Positions 1 to 12,277 of a stretch of 64,000 nt of DNA are shown one piece after another (the first letter of the stretch is position 1; each line of letters opens with the position of its first letter). The notes below the pieces were generated by a model that saw nothing but the letters and a program-made list of their open reading frames with translations, had not been told where the DNA came from and did no database searches. Location: NCBI GenBank assembly GCA_019694555.1, contig JAIBBS010000003.1, forward strand, positions 50,319 through 114,318, read 5' to 3'. Position numbers and translations under genes: made by a program. The DNA comes from Nannocystaceae bacterium. GTDB lineage: Bacteria > Myxococcota_A > Polyangia > Nannocystales > Nannocystaceae.

Positions 1-1317
1 GCGGAAGTGCAGCTCCGGCAGCGCGCCCTCGACCGGGCGGCCGTTGACGAAGTACGCCGGCGTGCCCGACACGCCCAGCATCGCGCCCAGCGCGAGGTCG
101 TCGTCGACGACGCGGTCGTGGCTGGACGAGGCGATGTCCTTCTTGAAGCGCTTCATGTCGAGGCCGATGGTCTTGGCGATCCCGATCAGCGTGGCCTCGT
201 CGAACTTCGCGCCGGTCTCGTAGAGCGCGTCGTGGAAGGCCCAGAACTTGCCCTGCGCGTCGGCGGCCGCGGCCGCGCGCGCGGCCACGAACGCGTGGGA
301 GTGGAACGGCAGCGGGTTGTGCTTGTAGACGATGCGCAGCTTGTCGCCGTAGCGCTGGCGCAGCCGGTTCATCACCAGGTTGCCGCGGGCGCAGAACGGG
401 CACTCGAAGTCGCCGAACACCACGATCGTGACGGGCGCGGTCGCGGGCCCCAGCGACGGTGACTTGCCCAGCGGCACCACGAACACGCCGTCGGGGTCGA
501 GCCCGCGGCGCTGGGTGAACTGCACCGCGGTGAAGCCGTCCGCGATCGCGTGCTGGTACAGCTGCTCCTTGGGCACGCCGTCGGCGATCCATGCCGCGGC
601 CAGCTCGAGCTCCTGGTCGACGATGGCCGACATCTCCTCGATGGGCTGCGCGCCGGAGATGACGCGGCCGTTGATGAAGAACGTCGGCGTGCTGTTGACG
701 CCCAGGCGCCGGGCCTGACGCATGTCGCGGCGCACCTCGGGGCCCCACGCGAGACCGTCGAGGTCGCGCGCGAGCGCCTCGGTGTCCATGCCCGCGTCGC
801 GGGCGTAGTCGAACAGCCGCTCGAGATCGATCTGCCGATCCGAGAACAACCGGTCGTGGAAGTCCCAGAACTTGCCCTGCGACTGCGCGGTGCGGGCCGC
901 GATCGCGGTGGGCAGCGCCGCGGAGTGGAAGTCCAGCGGGAAGGCCTTGTACGCGATGCGGACGCGACCGTCGTAGCGCCGCTCCAGCTCGCGCAGGTTC
1001 ATGTAGCCCTGGCGGCAGAAGCCACACTCGAAGTCGCTGAACATCACGATGGTGACCGGCGCGTCGGGGTTGCCGCGCACCGGCGCGTCGCCGAGCTCGA
1101 CCTTGAAGCGCTCGACCGTGCTCTCGCCGCCGCGCTCGTCCGCGAACGAGGGCAGCGCGTCGACGTCGTCCGCGCGCGCGCCGTCGCCGTGGCTGGGCGC
1201 GACCGCGCTGCCCTGCGGCCGGCAGCCCAGCACCGTCGCGAGCGTCAGCGCGCACACCTGCGCGGCGCGTGCGGCGGCGGAGCTGCGTCCAGGGGCGTTG
1301 GCGATCGCGGCGCGCAT
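1..1317 (-). CDS. Tandem DsbA-like thioredoxin-fold lipoprotein (C-terminus cut by window edge)
   Basis: Exported thiol-disulfide oxidoreductase-like protein, at least 439 residues, running off the left edge. Read on the minus strand from ATG at 1317. The N-terminus ends in a lipobox-like LGC with the Cys at about residue 32, so it is probably a membrane-anchored lipoprotein facing the periplasm. Two DsbA-type domains follow in tandem: the first has FECGFC (Cys 98 and 101) and later GVNSTPTFFING, the second has FECPFC (Cys 306 and 309) and later GVSGTPAYFVNG, each with the cis-Pro region expected of DsbA/DSBA_2 families. CPFC is a usual redox motif; CGFC is less so. It is divergent from the M23 peptidase gene with a 61-bp gap. 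Redox role follows from the family; direction (oxidase or reductase) is not decided by sequence. Confidence 0.9.
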   Translation of the reverse strand, partial: MRAAIANAPGRSSAAARAAQVCALTLATVLGCRPQGSAVAPSHGDGARADDVDALPSFADERGGESTVERFKVELGDAPVRGNPDAPVTIVMFSDFECGFCRQGYMNLRELERRYDGRVRIAYKAFPLDFHSAALPTAIAARTAQSQGKFWDFHDRLFSDRQIDLERLFDYARDAGMDTEALARDLDGLAWGPEVRRDMRQARRLGVNSTPTFFINGRVISGAQPIEEMSAIVDQELELAAAWIADGVPKEQLYQHAIADGFTAVQFTQRRGLDPDGVFVVPLGKSPSLGPATAPVTIVVFGDFECPFCARGNLVMNRLRQRYGDKLRIVYKHNPLPFHSHAFVAARAAAAADAQGKFWAFHDALYETGAKFDEATLIGIAKTIGLDMKRFKKDIASSSHDRVVDDDLALGAMLGVSGTPAYFVNGRPVEGALPELHFR

Positions 1318-1378
1318 TCGCCCCGTTTTACGCTGCGCTCGCCTGCGGCGCCAGCTGTCGCCGGTTCGCTGCGCAAGA

Positions 1379-2719
1379 ATGCGGACGCGCCGTGGATCCG
1401 CGGCCCGCCTCCGCGCGGCGCTGGCTATGCTGACGGTGGTGGTGGCGGGGGCACTGCTGTGGTTCGCGTTCGCGGGTCCGGCGCTGCAGGTTCCATGGAC
1501 CTGCGGCGTGACCAAGCCCTGCACGCAGGCGCACAACGGCTTCAGCCACAACGGCACCAGCGAGTTCGCCTGGGACTTCGACGTCAACGAGGGCGAGGAG
1601 GTCTGGGCCGCCAGCGCCGGCACGGTCTCGTACATCCGCATGGACAGCACCACCGGCGGCTGCGACGAGTCGTACGGCAACGACGCGAACTACGTCGTGG
1701 TCGATCACGACGACGGCACCGCGATCGTGTACATGCACCTGCAGCCCAACTCGTCGCCGCTGCAAGTCGGCGACGCGGTCGTGCCGGGCATGTTGATCGC
1801 GCGCGTGGGCCTGACCGGCTACGTCTGTGGCGATCATCTGCACCTGCAGGTGATGGAGCAGTGCGGCAGCCCCTACTGCCAGTCGTTGCCGGCGAGCTTC
1901 GTCGACTACGGCGACCCCGCGCAGGGCGACAGCATCGAGAGCACCAACTGCCCCAGCTGTGGGCTCGTGCTCGACGGCGGCGAGACGCTGATCAGCGAGC
2001 TCGAGCCGGGCTGCTTCGTGCGCGAGACCACCGCGTGGTGGAGCGCGTTCTCGGGCGACGACGATCATCACTTCTACACCATGGCCACCGACGCGGACGC
2101 GGACGCGAGCATCGGCCGCTGGCGCTTCGGCGTGGCGACGCCGGGCGACTACCGCGTCGAGGTGTTCGTGCCCGACGCGGACGCCGACGCGAGCGGTGCG
2201 GTCTATCGCGTGTTCCACGACGGCGCGGTCGACAGCGTCCCGGTCGATCAGGCCAGCGCGAAGGGGTGGCAGACCCTGGGCGTGTTCGGCTTCACCGGTG
2301 CGGACGACGAGCACGTCGAGCTCGGCGATGCGACCGGGGAGGCCGCGGCGCTGCAGCGGCGGCTGGCCTACGACGCGGTGCGCTTCACCTTCGTGCCCAG
2401 CGCGAGCGACGACGGCGGCAGCTCCGGCGCGGGCGAGGGCACCGGCACGGCCACGGGCAGCGGCGGCGCGGACACGGGCGGCGGCGGTGGTTCGGCCGAC
2501 GCCGGCAGCGAGGGCGGGCTCGCATCGGACTCGGGCACCAGCGCCGCGGCGGGCGACGACGACGCGCTGCCGGACACCTTCGGCGGCGCGAGCGATGGGC
2601 CTGCTGGCTGCGGCTGCTCCACGCCCGCGACGACCGGCGCACCGTGGCTGTTGCCGTCGCTGCTGGGCTGGGCGCGGCGCCGTCGCGGGCGCGTGCGCGC
2701 GGTGACGCGCCGCTGCTAG
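1379..2719 (+). CDS. M23-family peptidase with golvesin-like domain and MYXO-CTERM tail
   Basis: 446-residue exported protein. A signal peptide (hydrophobic core about residues 17-35) is followed by an M23/LytM peptidase domain at roughly 45-190, with the zinc-site landmarks an early His...Asp (HNGTSEFAWDFD) and the late GDHLHLQ. A second domain at about 215-345 resembles the golvesin C-terminal/xanthan-lyase CBD-like fold (GRWRF..TPGDYRVEVFVP). A Gly/Ser/Asp spacer leads to a MYXO-CTERM signal: GCGC, a hydrophobic stretch, then RRRR near the end. The ATG at 1379 is chosen because it directly precedes the signal peptide. Expected activity is cleavage of peptidoglycan cross-links or another cell-wall polymer at the surface; that is family knowledge, not shown here. 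Confidence 0.88.
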   Translation: MRTRRGSAARLRAALAMLTVVVAGALLWFAFAGPALQVPWTCGVTKPCTQAHNGFSHNGTSEFAWDFDVNEGEEVWAASAGTVSYIRMDSTTGGCDESYGNDANYVVVDHDDGTAIVYMHLQPNSSPLQVGDAVVPGMLIARVGLTGYVCGDHLHLQVMEQCGSPYCQSLPASFVDYGDPAQGDSIESTNCPSCGLVLDGGETLISELEPGCFVRETTAWWSAFSGDDDHHFYTMATDADADASIGRWRFGVATPGDYRVEVFVPDADADASGAVYRVFHDGAVDSVPVDQASAKGWQTLGVFGFTGADDEHVELGDATGEAAALQRRLAYDAVRFTFVPSASDDGGSSGAGEGTGTATGSGGADTGGGGGSADAGSEGGLASDSGTSAAAGDDDALPDTFGGASDGPAGCGCSTPATTGAPWLLPSLLGWARRRRGRVRAVTRRC

Positions 2720-2795
2720 ACTGCGTCGAGGACGGCGGTGGGCCGAATTGCGGCTCGCGGAAACTTTCCCGCGCGCCGTGCGTCACGAGGAAACG

Positions 2796-3776
2796 ATGCA
2801 GCAGGTGCAATGCCGCCAGATCCGCCACTCGTACGACGGCGTGCGCGATGCAGTGAGCGCGCTGGACCTGACGATCAAGCGCGGTGAGGTGCTGGCGCTC
2901 ATCGGGCCCAACGGCGCGGGCAAGAGCACCACGCTGCGCATCCTCGCGACGCTGCAGCGCCCCGACGCGGGCGCGGTCGAGTGGGACGGCCGCGACGCGT
3001 GGAGCGACCGGCTCGAGATCCGCCGCCGCATCGGCTTCCTGGGCGACGGCACCGCGCTGTACCCGACCATGACCGCGGCCGGCTACCTGCGCTTCTTCGC
3101 CGAGTGCTACGGCTGCAGCGACGCGGACGCGGACAAGCGCGTGGTCGAGCTGCTCTCGATGTTCGATCTCGCGAGCAAGGCCAACGCGCGCATCGGCGAG
3201 ATGAGCAAAGGCATGCGTCAGCGCCTCGCGATCGCGCGGGCGATGATCCACGACCCCGAGCTGCTGCTGCTCGACGAGCCCGCCGACGGCCTCGATCCGC
3301 TGGCGCGTCGGCAGCTGCGCGACATCCTGCGCAGCGTCGCCGATCGCGGTGTCGGCATCGTCGTCAGCTCGCACATCCTGCGCGAGCTCGACGGTTTCGT
3401 CGACAGCGTGGCGCTGATCCAGAAGGGCCGGCTCGAGGTCCACGGCGGCGTCGACGAGGTCATCGCGCGCTACGAGGTCGGTCGCCGCCTGCACGAGGTC
3501 CACGTCACGCGCGGGCTGCAGAAGGCGATCGAGATCCTGCGCAAGCACGAGGGCCTGGTCGAGCGCGTCGAGCCGCTGCACAAGGGCGAACCCCAGCCCG
3601 ACCCGCAGACCGCCGACCGCGGCCTGCTCAAGGTCCGCATCCACGGCAGCGAGGAGCGGGCCGCACACCTGCTGCGCGAGCTCGTGCTCGCCGACGTCGA
3701 GGTCATCTCGCTGGCGAAGGTGCGCAGCGATCTCGAGGACGTCTACCAGAGCATGGGTCGCGACGAGGTCAGCTGA
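2796..3776 (+). CDS. ABC transporter ATP-binding protein (ABC-2 exporter type)
   Basis: 326-residue ATPase. Walker A is GPNGAGKST near residue 37, the signature is SKGMRQR, Walker B is LLLLDEP followed by ADGLDP, and a switch His lies in VSSHIL. About 100 residues after the nucleotide-binding domain are an accessory region typical of CcmA/NatA-like ABC-2 ATPases. The ATG at 2796 has a GAGGAAA ribosome-binding site just upstream; an in-frame ATG at 2748 is less likely. No permease gene adjoins it: the upstream gene is a secreted peptidase and the downstream gene is convergent, so its membrane partner lies elsewhere. Substrate unknown. Confidence 0.9.
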   Translation: MQQVQCRQIRHSYDGVRDAVSALDLTIKRGEVLALIGPNGAGKSTTLRILATLQRPDAGAVEWDGRDAWSDRLEIRRRIGFLGDGTALYPTMTAAGYLRFFAECYGCSDADADKRVVELLSMFDLASKANARIGEMSKGMRQRLAIARAMIHDPELLLLDEPADGLDPLARRQLRDILRSVADRGVGIVVSSHILRELDGFVDSVALIQKGRLEVHGGVDEVIARYEVGRRLHEVHVTRGLQKAIEILRKHEGLVERVEPLHKGEPQPDPQTADRGLLKVRIHGSEERAAHLLRELVLADVEVISLAKVRSDLEDVYQSMGRDEVS

Positions 3777-3812
3777 TCGCGACCCCGCGGTCCATGGCGA
3801 AGGGCGGCTCGC

Positions 3813-4550
3813 TCAGCCGCCGGGGCACGTGACCTGCAGCAGCCCGCCGGGCAGCGCCTCGCAGCCGAAGTCGGCACAGGGCTCGCCGGCCAGGCACGCG
3901 CAGTCGGCCACGTCGCCGCAGCTGCCGGGCAACGGCACGCACGCGTAGCCGTCGGGCGAGGGCAACACGTCCGAGACCGACCAGTTGCAGTAGCTCGTGG
4001 CCGGGTCGCAGAACTTGTAGCCGCACGGCTGCAGGCCCTGCGGTGCCTCGCAGCCGCCCGCCGCGTCGACGTCGACGCCCAGCAGCGCGGCCGCGCACTC
4101 GCCGGTGTACACCACGCCGTCGCAGCCGCAGACCGGATCCTCGTCGACGCCGGGACAGCCATCGGGCACCGGCGTGCAGGTCGGCTCGTCGAACTCCGCG
4201 GCGCCGCAGCTGTTCGCGATCCAGTCGCAGTACTCCGAGGCACTGCACGTCAATGCGCCGCAGTTGCCGGCGTTGCCCGTGGAGTCGGTGGCGGTGTCGC
4301 TGGTGCTGTCGGTGCCCACCGTGGTGCTGGCGGTCGACGAGCTCGAGCTCGCCTCGGTGGTCGAGGCGGTGGTCGACGCCGAGGTCGAGGCGGTGGTCGA
4401 CGCCGAGGTCGAGGCGGTGGTGGTCGCGGTCGTGCTGCCGGAGCCGCCGGTGCTGCCGTCGGCGGAGCCGGCCTCGCCGGTGCCGCTGCCGTCGTCGCCA
4501 CCGCAGCCGGCGGCCGCCAACGCGAGCAGCATGGCCAGCGTCTTGTGCAT
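3813..4550 (-). CDS. Lipoprotein with Ser/Thr-rich spacer and Kazal-like Cys domain
   Basis: 245 residues from ATG 4550 (an in-frame ATG at 4583 adds 11 residues). The N-terminus is a lipoprotein signal ending AAAGC at about residue 16. A spacer of about 60 Ser/Thr/Ala residues includes tandem AST/TASTSAS repeats encoded by a short repeat around 4350-4430. The C-terminal half has about 20 Cys; CTPVPDGCPG...DPVCGCDGVVYTGEC matches the Kazal/follistatin-like pattern of serine-protease inhibitors. Probably a cell-surface protein; inhibitory activity is inference. The 3' end faces the ABC ATPase gene across 36 bp. Confidence 0.8.
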   Translation of the reverse strand: MHKTLAMLLALAAAGCGGDDGSGTGEAGSADGSTGGSGSTTATTTASTSASTTASTSASTTASTTEASSSSSTASTTVGTDSTSDTATDSTGNAGNCGALTCSASEYCDWIANSCGAAEFDEPTCTPVPDGCPGVDEDPVCGCDGVVYTGECAAALLGVDVDAAGGCEAPQGLQPCGYKFCDPATSYCNWSVSDVLPSPDGYACVPLPGSCGDVADCACLAGEPCADFGCEALPGGLLQVTCPGG

Positions 4551-4646
4551 CCCAGATCCACGAAGTCCAGTCGAGAAGCGCATGACGACGACTGTAGCAG
4601 GCGGCCGGTTTCGCGATCGCAGCCGTCTCGCGCATAATGATCGCCC

Positions 4647-7239
4647 GTGGACCGGCGTCCCCGCGAGACCGAATCGGACGGCTCGGCGCAGCGCTCGCCG
4701 CGGCTCGCCGATCGCGAGAGCTCGCCGACCCTGCCCAGCCGCGCGCAGGTCGGCGAGTCCGGGCCGGGACCCCGTGCGGGCGAGCGCCTCGGTCGCTACT
4801 TCATCCTCGAGACGCTGGGCGAGGGCGGCATGGGCGTCGTGCATGCCGCGTTCGATCCGGCGCTCGAGCGTCGCGTCGCGATCAAGCTGCTGCAGCGCCG
4901 CGGCGACGAGACCGACGAGCAACGCGCGCGGCTGCTCGCCGAGGCCAAGGCGATGGCGCGGCTGTCCCACCCCAACGTCGTGACCGTGCACGAGGCGGCG
5001 ATCGATCGCGGCCGCGTGTACATCGCCATGGAGTACGTGCCCGGCCGGACGCTGCGGGTGTGGCTGGTCGAGCGCGAGCGTTCCTGGCGCGAGATCGTCG
5101 AGGTGTTCCGCCAGGCCGCGCTGGGGCTGGCGGCGGCGCACAACGCCGGCATGATCCATCGCGACGTCAAGCCCGACAACATCCTCATCGGCACCGACGA
5201 GCGCGTCCGCATCACCGACTTCGGCGTCGCGCAGCAGCTCGAGCTCACCACGCCGCAGCGCAGCGACTCGGGCGAGCACTCGGCCGCGCGCTCGTGGTCG
5301 GGCGAGTCGCCGATCTCGGGCGACGCCTCCGCCGGCGGCGCAGCGGTCTCGCGCGAGCTCGCGATGGCGACCGGCACGCCGGTGTACATGTCACCGGAAC
5401 AGCTGCGCGGCGCACCGCTCGACGCGCGCTCGGATCAGTTCAGCTTCGGCGTGACGCTGTTCGAGGCGCTGTTCCGTCGGCGACCGTTCCCCGGGCGCCG
5501 GCCCTCGGAGCTGCGGCGCGCGCACGCGACCGTCACCGTCGCGATCGCGCCGAGCGAGCCCACGGTGCCGCCGTGGTTGCGCCGCCTGGTGCTGCGCACG
5601 CTCGCGATCGAGCCCGAGCAGCGCTGGGCCTCGATGCAGGTGATCGCGAAGCAGCTCGAGCAGGGCGCCTCGCCGATCCCACGGCGCTTGCGCGGGTTGC
5701 TGCTCGCGGCGGTGCCGGCAGCGGCGCTGGTGGGCGCGATCGTCGGCGGACGCGTGGCGGAGCCGGCGGCGTGCGCGTCCGCGGAGCCGATCAGCGAGCG
5801 CTGGAACGACGGCACGCGCGAGCAGATCGCCGCGACGCTGCAGTCCGCGGCGCCGGCGTTCGCCCAGGACACCGCGCGCACGGTGGTGCGCATGCTCGAC
5901 GACTACGCCCAGTCCTGGACCGAGGGCCATGCGAGCGCCTGCACCGCACACCGCGACGGCATCGAGTCGGACACGCTGTTCGATCGGCGGCAGTCGTGTC
6001 TGCGCGCGCGTCGGCGTGCGGTCGAGGGCCTGATCGACATCCTCACCCACGCCGACGCCGACGTGGTCTCGCACGCGATCGAGGCGGTCGACAGTCTGCC
6101 CGCGGTGCGCGAGTGCGACGCCGCGCGGCTGCTCGACGACGGCGCGTGGACGCTGCCCAGCGAGCCCAAGGCCCGTGCGCAACACGAGGACACGCTCGAT
6201 CTGCTGACGCAGGTCGAGACCATGTTCCGCGCGGGCCAGTTCCGCGCCGGGCTCGCGCAGGCCGAGGAGGCGGTCGTGCGCGCGCGGGCGCTCGACGGCG
6301 AGGCCCTGCTGCCGCGGGCGCTGCTGGCCCGCGAGCGCTACCAGTCGCGGCTCGACCAGACCGACGCCGCGCGGGCCTCGGCCGAGGAGGCGTGGCACGT
6401 GGCGTTGCGCTCGGGCAACGCTGCGGACGCGGTGCGTGCGGCGACGCAGCAGGTGGTGTTGCTGGCCTACGACCGCAAGCAGGAGGCGCCGGCGCTCTCG
6501 CGCGTGGGCGATGCCGAGAGCCTGCTCGCGCGTCTGCGCCGTCACAGCCCCGAGCTCGCCGACGAGCTGTTGCCGCCGCTGCTGCGCGCGCAGGGCCTGA
6601 TGGAGCTGCGCAGCGGCCGACGGGCCGACGCGATCGTGCACCTGCGCACCGGACTCGAGCGCTACCGCGTGCTGCCGGGGCGCCACGACCTGCAGCTCGC
6701 CGATCAACTCAACGCGCTCGCGAACGCCGAATTCGCCGATGGCCAGCACGAGGCCGCGCTGGCCCACTACGAGGAGGCCTTGGCGCTGCAGGTCGCGGTG
6801 TTGGGCCCCGAGCATCCCGCGGTCGTGGGCGTGCACAACAACATCGGCCTGCTGTTGCGCAACATGGGGCGCCCCGGCGATGGGCTGGTCCACCTCGTGC
6901 GCGCGCACGGCATCGCGGTCGCGGCCTTCGGCGAGCAGCACTCGAGTGCGACCATGGCCGCGCGCAACATCGCCGCGGTGCACCACCAGATGCAGCACCC
7001 CGAGCTGGCCGTGCCGATGTGGGAACGCGGCTGGGGCCTGCCGCCGCGGCTCGAGCCGGGCGATTCCGGTGCGGCCCAGCGCGCGCTCGAGTATGCGTCC
7101 GATCTCGAAGCCGTCGGCCGGCGCGCCGATGCCGGCCGGGTCTACGCGCGCGTGGTCGAGCTCGCGAACCACGACACGACGCTCGCGACGCTGGCGAGCA
7201 AGGCCAGCGAGGGCCTCGAACGCACGCGTGCGACCGCGG

Positions 7240-7268
<29 letters not shown>
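4647..7268 (+). CDS. Transmembrane Ser/Thr protein kinase with TPR-rich C-terminal half
   Basis: 873-residue kinase starting at GTG 4647. Catalytic landmarks are intact: Gly loop GEGGMGVV (58-65), Lys80 in VAIKLL, HRDVKPDN (171-178), DFG (191-193) and SPE (249-251). The activation segment is unusually long, with about 45 Ser/Gly/Ala-rich residues between DFGVAQ and the TGTPVYMSPE anchor. A membrane segment lies at about 350-369, so the kinase is cytoplasmic and residues 370-873 are on the other side of the membrane. That part holds helical repeats of TPR type (HYEEALALQ...GPEHPAVVGVHNNIG). The last 29 bp overlap the 3' end of the minus-strand histidine kinase gene. Targets unknown. Confidence 0.92.
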
Positions 7269-8703
<1,435 letters not shown>

Positions 8704-8710
8704 GCGCGGC

Positions 8711-9088
8711 CTACGGCTCGGGTTCGCCGTCGAGCTGCTCGCGCACGAGCGCGACCAGACGGCTGGTGTCGACGGGCTTGGCCACCATCGCTGTGATGCC
8801 GGCCTTGCGCGCCTGGTCGATCTGCAGCTCGCCCGCGAACGCGGTCATCAGCACCACCGGGGTCGTGGCCGAGCGCGAGCGCACCGCCTGCACCACCGCG
8901 ATGCCGTCGCGCGGGGTCATCCTCAGATCGGTGATGACCAGATCGAACCGGCGGTCGGCGAGCTTCGCGATGGCGCTGTCGCCGTCATGGGCGATGGCGC
9001 ACTCGAAGCCCTCCACCTCGAGCGCCTCGCCGAGGTTCTCGGCGAGATCTTCGTTGTCGTCGACGATGAGAACACTGCCTGGGGTCAT
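8711..9088 (-). CDS. Single-domain response regulator (CheY-like)
   Basis: 125 residues, receiver domain only: acidic pair VDDNED, phospho-acceptor Asp54 in LVITDLRM, Thr/Ser in VLMTAF and Lys in MVAKPVD. No output domain, so it either relays phosphate to another protein or acts by protein contact. Its ATG overlaps the TGA of the globin-coupled kinase (ATGA, 9085-9088), indicating translational coupling and that this kinase is its likely phosphodonor. The REC-PAS kinase follows directly downstream. Confidence 0.92.
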   Translation of the reverse strand: MTPGSVLIVDDNEDLAENLGEALEVEGFECAIAHDGDSAIAKLADRRFDLVITDLRMTPRDGIAVVQAVRSRSATTPVVLMTAFAGELQIDQARKAGITAMVAKPVDTSRLVALVREQLDGEPEP

Positions 9089-10245
9089 GCGGCTGCGCCC
9101 TCGGGCAACTTCGAGGGTAGCAGGATCCGGACCAGTGCGCCGCCTTCCGCACGGTTCTCCGCCACCGCGACGCCGCGGTGGCGCTCGGCCACCGAGAGCA
9201 CCAGGGCCAGCCCCAGGCCGGTGCCGGACGGTCGACTGGTCACGAGCGGTTCGAACACCCGCGGCAGCATGTCGGGATCGAATCCCGGCCCGTTGTCGAA
9301 CACCGTGAGGGCGTCGAACGCGTCGTCGTGGCGGTGGACGCGGATGACCACCAGACCACCCTTGCGGGCCAGCGCCTGGACCGCGTTGGTCACCAGGTTC
9401 ACGATCGCCTGCTCGAGCAGGCCCACGTCGACCAACAGCGAGTGGTCGCCGTCGATGTCGATCTCGAGCTGGACCTGGTCGGGCACCGCGACCATCACCA
9501 GCGCGTTCTTCACCAGCGCGCGCGCGTCGACCGTGGACAGCTGCGGCGGCTTCGCCCGCGCGAGCTCGAGCAGCGCGGTGACGATGCGGTTGCACGCGCG
9601 CACCTGGTTGGTGATCTTGTCGAGATGGCGCAGGCCGCGGTCGTCGTCGACCACGCGGCGCAGGATGTAGGCCGACGACTCGATCACGCCCAGCGGGTTG
9701 CGCAGGTCGTGGCCGATGGTCGCCGCGACCATGCCGATCGTCGCCAGGCGCTCGTTGCGGCGCAGGCGGTCCTCCGAGTCCAGGCGATAGGTCTGCAGCA
9801 TGATCGCCAGCTCGAGGTCGAGCAGTCGATCCACCGCGCGCAGCGCGGCATCGCGGCGCTCCGCATCGTGCCCGAGCGCGCGATCGATCACCGCGTGGTA
9901 GTCCTGCCGCATCACGCCGATCGCGGTGACCATGTACTGCTGCGGCAACCCGATCTCGACGTGGCGACGACCGATGCGCGCGCGCAGCTCGAAGAACGCG
10001 TCGTCGTGCGGCCCGCGGAGCCCCGAGTCCATCCACGCGACGAGCGTTCGCTTGAGTCGCTGCACCTGCGCGTCGCCACCGGTGATCGCCTGGTGCGCGC
10101 CTTCGTGGCGCATGATGCAGGCGTAGAAGTGATCGGCCATGCGCTCGAAGTCGGGTGCGAGCACGGGGTGCAACGTGGCCAGCCGGTCCGAGTCCGAGCG
10201 GTCGAAGCCGATGTATGCGCTGACGTCCTCGAGGAAGGTGGTCAC
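9085..10245 (-). CDS. Globin-coupled sensor histidine kinase
   Basis: 386 residues from GTG 10245. The N-terminal domain (about 1-125) matches the protoglobin/globin-coupled-sensor fold: FLEDVSAYIGF near the start and RARIGRRHVEIGLPQQYM near residue 100, where His95 sits at the proximal haem-ligand position. A linker helix leads to HisKA with GHDLRNPLG (His179) and a HATPase domain (NLVTNAVQAL, DNGPGFDP, GTGLGLALV). No membrane segment, so a soluble kinase sensing O2, NO or CO through haem is expected from the family. Start choice: GTG 10245 gives a globin domain of normal length. It heads a three-gene operon and is divergent from a universal stress protein gene across 102 bp. Confidence 0.9.
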   Translation of the reverse strand: MTTFLEDVSAYIGFDRSDSDRLATLHPVLAPDFERMADHFYACIMRHEGAHQAITGGDAQVQRLKRTLVAWMDSGLRGPHDDAFFELRARIGRRHVEIGLPQQYMVTAIGVMRQDYHAVIDRALGHDAERRDAALRAVDRLLDLELAIMLQTYRLDSEDRLRRNERLATIGMVAATIGHDLRNPLGVIESSAYILRRVVDDDRGLRHLDKITNQVRACNRIVTALLELARAKPPQLSTVDARALVKNALVMVAVPDQVQLEIDIDGDHSLLVDVGLLEQAIVNLVTNAVQALARKGGLVVIRVHRHDDAFDALTVFDNGPGFDPDMLPRVFEPLVTSRPSGTGLGLALVLSVAERHRGVAVAENRAEGGALVRILLPSKLPEGAAA

Positions 10246-10347
10246 GACCGAGGCAGGATCGACAAGGGCCGGCCCCGGTCGGCAGCGCAAAAAATGCGCG
10301 CTCGAGGGCGCTTTGCGTCGGCCGCGGTCGCGCCATAGTCCTCGTCC

Positions 10348-10776
10348 ATGTACCGCACGATTCTGGTCGGCCTCGATGGGTCCCCGCGCGAGGCAGAGGT
10401 CTTCCGCACGGCGGTCCGGCTCGCGAAGACCCTGGGCGCGACGCTGCACGTGTGTCGCGGCGTGACGATCCCCGTCGGCTTGCCCGACGCGGTGTGGAGC
10501 ATGTCGATGGCGCAGCTCGACGTCGCGCTGGTGAACGAGGCCGAGCGCGCGGTCGATGCTCGGCTCGCCGACGCGAGCGACCTCGCGATCGGCAAGCACG
10601 TGCGCATCGGCCAGCCGTCGGACGTGGTCTGCGACACCGCGAAGGAGATCGGTGCGGACCTCGTCATCATCGGCTCGCACGGCTACGGCGCGTTCGAGCG
10701 ATTGCTCGGCACCACGGCGAGCAAGATCGTGCATCGCTGTCCGTGCAGCGTGATGGTCGTCCGCGTCACGCAATGA
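10348..10776 (+). CDS. Universal stress protein (UspA family)
   Basis: 142 residues, one Usp domain: N-terminal strand TILVGLDGS and C-terminal nucleotide-binding region IIGSHGYG...GTTASKIVHRCPCSVMVV. The GSHG...GT loop resembles ATP-binding Usp proteins, though the spacing is one residue shorter than the usual G-x2-G-x9-G(S/T). Divergent from the globin-kinase operon and 79 bp upstream of an NtrC-type regulator on the same strand, so it probably belongs to the same stress or oxygen response; that link is inference from position. Confidence 0.92.
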   Translation: MYRTILVGLDGSPREAEVFRTAVRLAKTLGATLHVCRGVTIPVGLPDAVWSMSMAQLDVALVNEAERAVDARLADASDLAIGKHVRIGQPSDVVCDTAKEIGADLVIIGSHGYGAFERLLGTTASKIVHRCPCSVMVVRVTQ

Positions 10777-10855
10777 TTGCGTTAGGTCGGGTGCCTCGCA
10801 ACCATTGCGCCCTGCTGCTCTTGTCCCCACCTCGATTCGAAGAGAGAAGAACACC

Positions 10856-12251
<1,396 letters not shown>

Positions 12252-12277
<26 letters not shown>

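Noticed and set aside
550..2856. Long plus-strand frame covering the DsbA gene and M23 peptidase
   Set aside because: Arg-rich shadow; the DsbA motifs on the minus strand and M23 motifs in another plus frame are convincing.
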